Assembly: GCF_000284035.1 (NCBI RefSeq)
Contig: NC_016887.1
Span: 5,642,001-5,706,000 of the forward strand
Reading direction: 5' to 3'
Source: Nocardia cyriacigeorgica GUH-2
Lineage (GTDB): Bacteria; Actinomycetota; Actinomycetes; Mycobacteriales; Mycobacteriaceae
Length of the DNA: 64,000 nt
The position numbers and the translations under genes were made by a program. The notes under the pieces are model-generated. The model was not told the origin of the DNA, did no database searches, and saw nothing but the letters and a program-made list of their open reading frames with translations. Numbering within the stretch: position 1 is the first letter of the stretch; every line of letters starts with the position of its first letter. Shown here piece by piece: positions 52,370 through 58,991 of this stretch.

Positions 52370-52642
52370 TCAGCGCACGGAACTGCGTCCGGTGAACAGT
52401 TTGACCAGGTAGAGCAGCACACAGGCACCGACGAGGCAGGTGACGAAGCTGAAGAACCAGCCCGCGCTCTCGACATCGACGCCGAACAGCATCAGGACGA
52501 ATCCGCCGAGCAGGCCGCCGATCACGCCCACCACGATATTGAGCAGAATGCCCTGTTGAGCATCGGTTTTCATGATCTTGCTGGCGATCCAGCCGGCAAG
52601 ACCGCCGATGATGATCCACGCGATAATCCCGATTCCGAGCAT
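52370..52642 (-). CDS. GlsB/YeaQ/YmgE family small membrane protein
   Basis: This 90-residue protein starts with the family segment GIIAWIIIGGLAGWIASKIM followed by a Gly-rich second helix (NIVVGVIGGLLGGFVL) and a third helix. Members are transglycosylase-associated-like stress proteins of unclear function, often induced by general stress. The start ATG lies at 52642. The 237-base gap to fabH should carry divergent promoters for both genes. Confidence 0.8.
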   Translation of the reverse strand: MLGIGIIAWIIIGGLAGWIASKIMKTDAQQGILLNIVVGVIGGLLGGFVLMLFGVDVESAGWFFSFVTCLVGACVLLYLVKLFTGRSSVR

Positions 52643-52879
52643 GGTGTCCTCGAATCTGTGGGTTGGGCACGCCGCCGGTTGCGGCGTGTGCCAGGGATAT
52701 ACCCGGGTCATTGTGAGAATACGCACTCGCGGGTACCGGAGGTAGCGCTAATATGAGGGAGCCTCATGTCTACGAGCCGGCGTAGTACCAGCTGATTCGT
52801 AGCTATCGACCAGTGAGGATCCACATCGATATTCGGGGACAACCCGGCGGCGCCGCCGCAGGTACATAGGAGACGCACC

Positions 52880-53911
52880 ATGGCTGCTCGTTTCGCCCAG
52901 ACCACCGGCGCAGAGCACACGGCGATCCTCGGGCTCGGCGTCTATCGCCCGGCCCGGGTGGTCACGAACGACGAGGTAGCGGGCCCGATCGACTCGAGCG
53001 ACGAATGGATCCGGACCCGCTCCGGCATTCGCACCCGGCGCTTCGCCGACGATTCCGAAACCATCCAGAGCATGAGCGTCGCGGCCTCGCGCGGCGCCTT
53101 GGAATCGGCGGGAGTCGCCGCCGACCAGGTCGATTGCGTCATCGTGGCCACCTCGACCCATCTGCTGCTCACCCCGGCCGCGGCGCCGCAGATCGCCACC
53201 GAACTCGGCATGAACGGCGCGGCCGCCTTCGATATCTCCGCCGGATGCGCCGGCTTCTGCCATGGGCTCGCCCTCGCCTCGGATCTGGTCCGGGCGGGTA
53301 CGTCGAAGAATGTGCTGGTCATCGGGGTGGAGAAGCTGACCAACACGATCAACCCGACCGATCGTTCCACCGCGTTCCTGTTCGCCGACGGCGCGGGCGC
53401 GGTGGTGGTCGGCCCCTCCGAGGAGCAGGGCATCGCGCCCACGGTGTGGGGTTCGGACGGCACCCAGCATCACGCCATCCGCCAGGACAAGGACTGGATG
53501 GAGTTCTTCGCCGAGATCGAGGAGAAGGGCCTGGACGCGGTGCGGCCCTATCTGGCGATGGAGGGCACCGCAGTGTTCCGCTGGGCCGCGCATTCGCTGG
53601 AGAAGGTGTGCCGGGAGGCGATCGATCGGGCCGGGCTGTCCACCGACGATCTGGACGCGATGATCCCGCACCAGGCCAACGGCCGGATCATCGAGATCAT
53701 GGCCCGGGTGCTCAAGCTGCCGGAGAATTGCGCGCTGGCCAACGATATCGAGGAGACCGGTAACACCTCGGCCGCCTCGATTCCGCTGGCGATGGAGCAG
53801 TTGCTGCGCACCGGGCAGTCCAAGCCGGGCGATACCGCCCTGCTCATCGCCTTCGGCGCGGGCCTGTCCTGGGCCGCGCAGGTGGTGTCACTGCCGAACT
53901 GGCAGTCCTGA
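52880..53911 (+). CDS. fabH: 3-oxoacyl-ACP synthase III (FabH-like)
   Basis: The enzyme condenses an acyl-CoA with malonyl-ACP to begin fatty acid or polyketide chains. The 343-residue thiolase-fold protein has the full triad: Cys123 in DISAGCAGF, His264 in IPHQANGR and Asn295 in TGNTSAAS. AGGAGA lies before the ATG. No other FAS-II gene is adjacent, so it could serve a side pathway (for example long-chain acyl-CoA priming of mycolic-type acids, as FabH does in mycobacteria). Confidence 0.9.
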   Translation: MAARFAQTTGAEHTAILGLGVYRPARVVTNDEVAGPIDSSDEWIRTRSGIRTRRFADDSETIQSMSVAASRGALESAGVAADQVDCVIVATSTHLLLTPAAAPQIATELGMNGAAAFDISAGCAGFCHGLALASDLVRAGTSKNVLVIGVEKLTNTINPTDRSTAFLFADGAGAVVVGPSEEQGIAPTVWGSDGTQHHAIRQDKDWMEFFAEIEEKGLDAVRPYLAMEGTAVFRWAAHSLEKVCREAIDRAGLSTDDLDAMIPHQANGRIIEIMARVLKLPENCALANDIEETGNTSAASIPLAMEQLLRTGQSKPGDTALLIAFGAGLSWAAQVVSLPNWQS

Positions 53912-53921
53912 CGGCTCCGGC

Positions 53922-53950
53922 GAGGCGGGCGCGGACTACGCGCCCGTCTC
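53922..53950. terminator. Shared terminator between fabH and SRPBCC gene
   Basis: A 12-bp stem (GAGGCGGGCGCG against CGCGCCCGTCTC, with one G-T pair) has loop GACTA between two convergent stops. It slightly overlaps the end of the minus-strand gene. Confidence 0.65.
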
Positions 53951-54391
53951 GACCGTGGTCTTGATCTTGGCGAGGGTTTCGTTCATGCCCTGCACCAGCG
54001 CCGCTTCGAAGGCCTCTTCGCCGCCGAGCACCCCGTCGATGGCCTTGCGCACGATCCAGGTGACGCCGTTGGGCACGTCCCGGCGCTCGATCAGCCGGGT
54101 GCCGGTGGCGGTGGGTTCGAGGGTGTAGCTCCAGACGGTGCGGTTCTCGTTCATCCGGAAGGCGAAGGCCTGGTTGGGTTCGTAGCGCACGATGCGCGAG
54201 CTGGTCGGCCAGCGCTTGAAGCCGTCCTTGTTGAAGTTGAGCGTCCAGGTGCCGGCCTTCGGCGTGCCGAGCGGGACCATCTTGACGCACTGCGGGCTGA
54301 ATTCCGGCATGCGCTTCAGGTCGGAGATGACGGCCCAGACCTTCTCCGGCGGCGCGGCGATGTCGATGGTGGCTTCGAGAGTGTTCGGCAA
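53936..54391 (-). CDS. SRPBCC family lipid/ligand-binding protein
   Basis: This 151-residue START/Bet v1-like fold protein has ATIDIAAPPEKVWAVISDLKRMPEFSP at the start, a curved beta sheet (WTLNFNK, RMNENRTVWSYTLEPTATGTRLIERR) and the closing long helix. It probably binds a hydrophobic ligand or acts as a cyclase/aromatase-like protein. The start is taken as TTG at 54391 because GGAGG lies 6 bases before it; upstream in-frame ATG codons at 54430 or beyond lack such a site. It is divergent from the redox-signalling module. Confidence 0.75.
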   Translation of the reverse strand: MPNTLEATIDIAAPPEKVWAVISDLKRMPEFSPQCVKMVPLGTPKAGTWTLNFNKDGFKRWPTSSRIVRYEPNQAFAFRMNENRTVWSYTLEPTATGTRLIERRDVPNGVTWIVRKAIDGVLGGEEAFEAALVQGMNETLAKIKTTVETGA

Positions 54392-54444
54392 GACGGCCTC
54401 CGGATATATGCGACTGCGAGTAACGCGCATCCTAATCGTAATGA

Positions 54445-54455
54445 TGACCAGGTCA
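54445..54455. promoter_or_regulatory. Palindrome in the promoter region of the redox-signalling module
   Basis: TGACC-A-GGTCA lies in the AT-richer divergent gap between the SRPBCC gene and the short ORF at 54561. It is a candidate operator for either side; the binding protein is unknown. Confidence 0.35.
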
Positions 54456-54560
54456 CATTTTCGCATGCTCGCGCCGTCGAATGTAACGGGCGGCGCACAA
54501 TGGGGATAGACGAGAGACACAGCCACCAGCGAACCGCCCGCAACAGTGAGGTGATCGGCC

Positions 54561-54737
54561 GTGAAACTGCGCTCCCTCCTACATCGTCATCCGCCGCAAT
54601 CGAGGCCGGCGGCATCGAAGCTTCCGCAACTTCCCCTGATCGAACCCGAGGGTGAATCCGCACCGCGCGTCGAGGAACGACTCGAAAGACTGCTCACGCC
54701 AACAGAACTCGAACTGGTCCTGCGTCACCGCGTGTGA
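54561..54737 (+). CDS. Short ORF heading the redox-signalling module
   Basis: This 58-residue protein starts at GTG and is basic and Pro-rich for 25 residues (LLHRHPPQSRPAASKL), then acidic, and ends in a strongly helical segment (VEERLERLLTPTELELVLRHRV). Its stop overlaps the GTG of the response regulator gene by 4 bases (GTGA), a typical coupling arrangement. No domain is recognised. The helical end could contact the receiver domain, which is speculation. It may also be only a leader peptide. Confidence 0.5.
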   Translation: MKLRSLLHRHPPQSRPAASKLPQLPLIEPEGESAPRVEERLERLLTPTELELVLRHRV

Positions 54738-56458
54738 GTGCCGACTCCACGGTGACGACAGCCGAGCCGGCGAGACTCCATACTCATGAGGTGAGTTCCC
54801 CCGCTGCCCCCAAGCCGGCCATTCTCAGCGTCGACGACGACCCGGGCGTCTCCCGGGCCGTCGTCCGCGATCTGCGCCGGCGCTACGGCGCCGACTACCG
54901 CATCCTGCGCGCGGAATCGGGTCCGCAGGCCCTGGAAGCCCTGCGTGAATTGAAACTGCGCGACCAGCCGGTCGCGGTGCTGATCGCCGACTACCGCATG
55001 CCCGGGATGGACGGCATCGAATTCCTGGAGCAGGCCATGGACCTGCATCCGTACGCGCGGCGAGTGCTGCTTACCGCCTATGCCGACACCAATGCCGCGA
55101 TCGACGCGATCAACGTCATCGACCTCGATCACTATCTGCTCAAGCCGTGGGATCCGCCGGAGGAGAAGCTCTACCCGGTGCTCGACGCCCTGCTGGAGGC
55201 CTGGCGCGGCAGCGACCAGAAACCGGTGACCGGCACCAAGGTGATCGGCAACCGCTGGTCGCCGCGCTCGTCGCAGGTGCGCGAGTTCCTGGCCCGCAAC
55301 CAGCTGCCCTATCGCTGGTATCTGGCCGACGAGCCGGAGGGCGCGCGGCTGCTCGAGGCCGCGGGCGCCGATCCGCAGCGTTGTCCGGTGGTGATCACCG
55401 CCGACGGGCAGGCGCTGCTGCAGCCCACCGACAGCGAACTGGCGAGCAGCGTCGGGCTCAGCACCGAACCGGTGGGTGATTTCTACGATCTGATCGTCGT
55501 CGGCGGCGGTCCCGCCGGACTCGGCTCGGCCGTCTACGGCGCCTCCGAAGGTCTGCGCACGGTGCTGGTGGAACGGACCGCGACCGGTGGACAGGCCGGA
55601 CAGAGTTCGCGCATCGAGAACTATCTGGGCTTCCCGGACGGACTGTCGGGTGCGCAGCTGGCCGATCGGGCGCGGCGCCAGGCCGCCAAGTTCGGCGCGG
55701 AGGTGATCACCACCCGTGAGGTGGTGGGCCTCGAGGTCAACGGTTCGGCGCGCACGGTGCGCTTCGCCGACGGCGGCCGGCTGTGCGGGCACACCGTCAT
55801 CATCGCGACGGGTGTGGACTATCGGCGTCATCCGGCGCCGGGCATCGGCGAATTCACCGGGCGCGGTGTGTATTACGGCTCGGCGATGACCGAGGCCGCC
55901 GAGTGTGCCGAGCACGACGTCTACATCGTCGGCGGTGCCAACTCGGCGGGCCAGGCCGCGATGTTCCTGTCCCGCAATGCGCGCACGGTGCATCTGGTGG
56001 TTCGCGGGGATTCGCTGGAGAAGTCGATGTCGTACTACCTGATCCAGCAGATCGCGCAGACCCCGAACATCCACGTGCACACCCGCACCGAGGTGGTCGC
56101 GGTGGACGGCGACGATCACCTGCACACGATCGTGTTGCGCGACAACGAGACCGGCGCCGAGGAGAAGGCCGCCACCGAGCGGTTGTTCCTGTTCATCGGC
56201 GCGGCCCCGCAGACCGACTGGCTCGACGGTGTGGTGGCCCGCGACGACGACGGCTACGTGCTGGCCGGTCCCGACCTGCTGGTCGACGGCGCGCGCCCGG
56301 CCGGGTGGGAACTGCCGCGACCGCCGCATCATCTCGAGACGAGCGTGCCCGGGGTGTTCGTGGCCGGTGACGTACACGCCGAATCGGCCAAGCGGGTGGC
56401 GTCGGCGGTCGGCGAGGGTGCCATGGCGGTCATGCTCGTGCATCGGTATCTGGCGTAG
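54734..56458 (+). CDS. Response regulator fused to thioredoxin-reductase-like flavoprotein
   Basis: This 574-residue protein has three parts. Residues 28-155 are a receiver domain with the acidic pocket DDD (34-36), phospho-Asp86 in LIADYRMPG and Lys137 in LLKPWD. Residues 168-247 resemble a thioredoxin/glutaredoxin-like linker with a single Cys217. Residues 250-574 are a TrxB-like enzyme with FAD site VVGGGPAGL (from 255), the GGQAGQSSRIENYLGFP segment and NAD(P) site IVGGANSAGQAA. The redox CxxC of TrxB is replaced by YYGSAMTEA. Phosphorylation may therefore control a flavin NAD(P)H oxidase or a redox-sensing step. The histidine kinase gene follows after 9 bases. Confidence 0.88.
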   Translation: MSADSTVTTAEPARLHTHEVSSPAAPKPAILSVDDDPGVSRAVVRDLRRRYGADYRILRAESGPQALEALRELKLRDQPVAVLIADYRMPGMDGIEFLEQAMDLHPYARRVLLTAYADTNAAIDAINVIDLDHYLLKPWDPPEEKLYPVLDALLEAWRGSDQKPVTGTKVIGNRWSPRSSQVREFLARNQLPYRWYLADEPEGARLLEAAGADPQRCPVVITADGQALLQPTDSELASSVGLSTEPVGDFYDLIVVGGGPAGLGSAVYGASEGLRTVLVERTATGGQAGQSSRIENYLGFPDGLSGAQLADRARRQAAKFGAEVITTREVVGLEVNGSARTVRFADGGRLCGHTVIIATGVDYRRHPAPGIGEFTGRGVYYGSAMTEAAECAEHDVYIVGGANSAGQAAMFLSRNARTVHLVVRGDSLEKSMSYYLIQQIAQTPNIHVHTRTEVVAVDGDDHLHTIVLRDNETGAEEKAATERLFLFIGAAPQTDWLDGVVARDDDGYVLAGPDLLVDGARPAGWELPRPPHHLETSVPGVFVAGDVHAESAKRVASAVGEGAMAVMLVHRYLA

Positions 56459-56467
56459 GAGGCGGGT

Positions 56468-57937
56468 ATGGGCTCGGAATTGATCTGCGATCCGGCCGAA
56501 CTGCGGACGCTGTTCCTGTTCGAGAAGCTGAACGACGAGCAGCTGGCCTGGCTGTGCGCCGACGGCCGGATCGAGCACATCGAGCCGGGCCCGCTCTACC
56601 GCGAGGGCGATCCGGCGACCTGCTTCTACGTGCTGATGGATGGCGAGGTGCGGTTGACCAAGCTGTCCGGCGGCCAGGAGATCGAGATGATTCGCACCGA
56701 TCATCGCGGCTCCTACGCCGGCGCGTGGGCGGCCTATCTGGGCGAACGCGCCGACCAGCACTACGGCGGCTCGATGTATGTCACCCGGCCGTCGCGGTTC
56801 TTCGTGCTCGACGCCGCCACCTTCGCGCGGATGATGCACGAATGGTTCCCGATGGCGGTGCATCTGCTGGAGGGCGCCTTCTTCGGGCAGCGCAACACCA
56901 ATGCCCGCATCGCCCAACGGGAACGCCTGCTGGCGCTGGGCTCGCTGTCGGCCGGACTGACCCATGAACTGAACAATCCGGCCGCCGCCGCGGTGCGCGC
57001 GACCTCCGGCCTGCGCGACCGCATCGCCGGAATGCGGCACAAACTCGCCATGATGGCGCAGGGCAAATTCGACACCGCCTCGCTGGAGTCGCTGGTGCGG
57101 CTGCAAGAGGAGGCCGCGGCGCAGGTCGCCAAGGCGCCCGAGCTGACGCCGCTCGAGGCCGCCGACCGGGAAGACGCGCTCGGCGAATGGTTCGACGAGC
57201 ACGGCATCGCCGACGGCTGGGATCTCGCCCCGACCTTCGTGCAGGCCGGCTTCGACGCCGACTGGCTCGACCGGGTGGCCGCGACCCTCGAGGACTGCAC
57301 CCCGCAGGTGCTCGAGGGCGCGATCCGCTGGCTGAACTACACCATCGAGACCGAACTGCTGATGAACGAGATCGCCGATTCCACCACGCGCATCTCCACG
57401 CTCGTCGGCGCGGCCAAACAGTATTCGCAGATGGACCGGGCCCCGTTCCAGGTGGTCGACCTGCACGAACTGATCGACAGCACGCTGGTGATGCTCAACC
57501 GCAAGATCGGCGATTCGATCCAGGTGGTCAAGGATTACGACCGCGCGCTGCCGCCGGTCCCCTGCTATGCCGCCGAACTGAATCAGGTCTGGACCAATCT
57601 GATCGACAATGCCGTCTACGCGATGGACAGCTCCGGCACCCTGACCATCCGCACCCGCCACGACAACGATTGCGCGGTCGTCGAGATCAACGACACCGGC
57701 CCCGGTGTGCCTGCCGAGGTGCGCGAGCGCATCTTCGAACCGTTCTTCACCACCAAACCTGTCGGCGAAGGCACCGGGCTCGGCCTGGACATCTCCTTCC
57801 GCATCGTGGTGAACAAGCATCACGGCGATATCCGGGTCGAATCGACGCCCGGCGACACCACCTTCACCGTCTGGCTGCCCCTGCACCGAGAAGAGGACGA
57901 ATCAGCGAATCTGGAAGCGACAGGAGAACCGGCATGA
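56468..57937 (+). CDS. cNMP-binding-domain histidine kinase
   Basis: This 489-residue cytosolic kinase has an N-terminal Crp-like cyclic-nucleotide-binding fold (about residues 10-140, LFLFEKLNDEQLAWL, GPLYREGDPATCFYVLMDGEVRL). A helical spacer and H box LTHELNNPA (His166) follow, with a long insertion of about 160 residues, then a HATPase domain with N box NLIDNAVYAM, G1 DTGPGVP, F box FEPFFTTK and G2 GTGLGLDI. No membrane helix is present. It probably phosphorylates Asp86 of the preceding fusion protein in response to a nucleotide or other ligand. Its stop overlaps the zinc finger gene. Confidence 0.88.
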   Translation: MGSELICDPAELRTLFLFEKLNDEQLAWLCADGRIEHIEPGPLYREGDPATCFYVLMDGEVRLTKLSGGQEIEMIRTDHRGSYAGAWAAYLGERADQHYGGSMYVTRPSRFFVLDAATFARMMHEWFPMAVHLLEGAFFGQRNTNARIAQRERLLALGSLSAGLTHELNNPAAAAVRATSGLRDRIAGMRHKLAMMAQGKFDTASLESLVRLQEEAAAQVAKAPELTPLEAADREDALGEWFDEHGIADGWDLAPTFVQAGFDADWLDRVAATLEDCTPQVLEGAIRWLNYTIETELLMNEIADSTTRISTLVGAAKQYSQMDRAPFQVVDLHELIDSTLVMLNRKIGDSIQVVKDYDRALPPVPCYAAELNQVWTNLIDNAVYAMDSSGTLTIRTRHDNDCAVVEINDTGPGVPAEVRERIFEPFFTTKPVGEGTGLGLDISFRIVVNKHHGDIRVESTPGDTTFTVWLPLHREEDESANLEATGEPA

Positions 57938-58290
57938 CCGAGCTACCCGAGGGCATCGATCCGACCGTCCCGCCGAGCGGGCCGGGCTGTGTGGAGTGCG
58001 AGGCCGCCGCCGGCTGGTGGGTGCATCTGCGCCGCTGCGCGCAATGCGGCCACGTCGGCTGCTGCGACAGCTCCCCGGCCCAGCACGCGAGCAAGCACGC
58101 CGCGGTGACCGGCCATCCGCTCATCCAGAGCTATGAGCCGGGCGAGGACTGGTACTGGGATTTCCGCACCGAGGAGATGTTCAGCGGCGGACCCGAACTC
58201 GCGCCGCCGCGGGAGCATCCCGTCGAGCAGGGTGCGCCCGGACCGCGGTCGCGGGTACCTGCCGACTGGCAGTCGCTCATCCACCGCTGA
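57934..58290 (+). CDS. UBP-type zinc finger protein
   Basis: This 118-residue protein has a complete ZnF-UBP ligand set: Cys19, Cys22, Cys35, Cys38, Cys43, His51, His55 and His61. It continues to the conserved WYWDFRTEE, where eukaryotic members bind the free C terminus of ubiquitin. Actinobacteria lack ubiquitin but have Pup and ThiS/MoaD-like proteins ending in Gly, so a C-terminal-tail reader is possible. The ATG overlaps the kinase stop by 4 bases (ATGA), with AGGAGA upstream. The tight coupling suggests it is part of the same signalling unit. Confidence 0.88.
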   Translation: MTELPEGIDPTVPPSGPGCVECEAAAGWWVHLRRCAQCGHVGCCDSSPAQHASKHAAVTGHPLIQSYEPGEDWYWDFRTEEMFSGGPELAPPREHPVEQGAPGPRSRVPADWQSLIHR

Positions 58291-58487
58291 GCTGCGCGGA
58301 CCGCGTTTTCAGGGATCGATAAGGCGACCGCAAGGCCGGTGCCCGACAGTGAGCGACGCACCTGTCTGCGCGCCCGGCGGGCGCTCGATCCTGTGAGGCA
58401 CCCATGTCGAAGAACCGCCCCTACCCGGTACGCTGCATCGGACGCGCCGGACGCTCCGGCGCCGCTGATCACCGGGGAACCCACGAT

Positions 58488-58916
58488 ATGAAGCGAATTC
58501 CTGCGACGATTCTGTCCGTCGGCGCCTTGGCGCTGATCCTGGCCGGGTGTGGTCCGGACGAGTCCACCGAGGCCAGCGGGCTGCGCAAGGGCACAACCGA
58601 CACCTCGACCGCCGCCACCACCTCCGCGCGGGCGACCACCACCTCGGCCGAGTCCACTGAGACCTCCTCGGCGCCGACCACGACGCGCAGCGGGGGCAGC
58701 ACGTCCGGCACCGCCTCGCAGACCACCTGCGCCGAATTCCGTCAGCTCGATATCGCGGGCGAGAAGGCGCTGATCGAAGCGATTCTGGCCGAACACCCGG
58801 AAAGCCCGTTCGCCGGCAGCCCGAACGTCGCGCTCGGCACCGCCAAGCTGGTGTGCCTGTCCGACGAGATGGCCAACACCCCGGTCGCCGAGGCCGCGGG
58901 CATCGTCGAGCCCTGA
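58488..58916 (+). CDS. Small lipoprotein with Thr/Ser-rich linker
   Basis: This 142-residue precursor has a signal sequence ending in the lipobox LILAGC. A Thr/Ser-rich, probably glycosylated linker (about residues 28-75) follows. The C-terminal globular part of about 65 residues has two Cys (TTCAEFRQLD and KLVCLSDEM), spaced as in small HdeA-like or sensor lipoproteins. The function is unknown. GGGGA lies before the ATG at 58488; an in-frame ATG at 58404 would put 28 residues before the signal and is unlikely. Confidence 0.75.
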   Translation: MKRIPATILSVGALALILAGCGPDESTEASGLRKGTTDTSTAATTSARATTTSAESTETSSAPTTTRSGGSTSGTASQTTCAEFRQLDIAGEKALIEAILAEHPESPFAGSPNVALGTAKLVCLSDEMANTPVAEAAGIVEP

Positions 58917-58991
58917 GCCGACGACCCTCCCGAACGCGGGTGCACCCAAGGGTGTGCCCGCGTTCGTGGTTTCTGGGCAGAATGGTTCTCG

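Noticed and set aside
54725..57886. Minus-strand open frame of 1053 codons opposite the redox-signalling genes
   Set aside because: It is antisense to two genes with clear catalytic motifs and reads as His/Arg/Gly/Asp-rich noise typical of the mirror frame of GC-rich genes.
58291..58487. Possible c-di-AMP riboswitch before the small lipoprotein gene
   Set aside because: CGGGGAACCCA resembles the 3' end of the ydaO motif, but the rest of the conserved core could not be matched by eye. A covariance search would decide.
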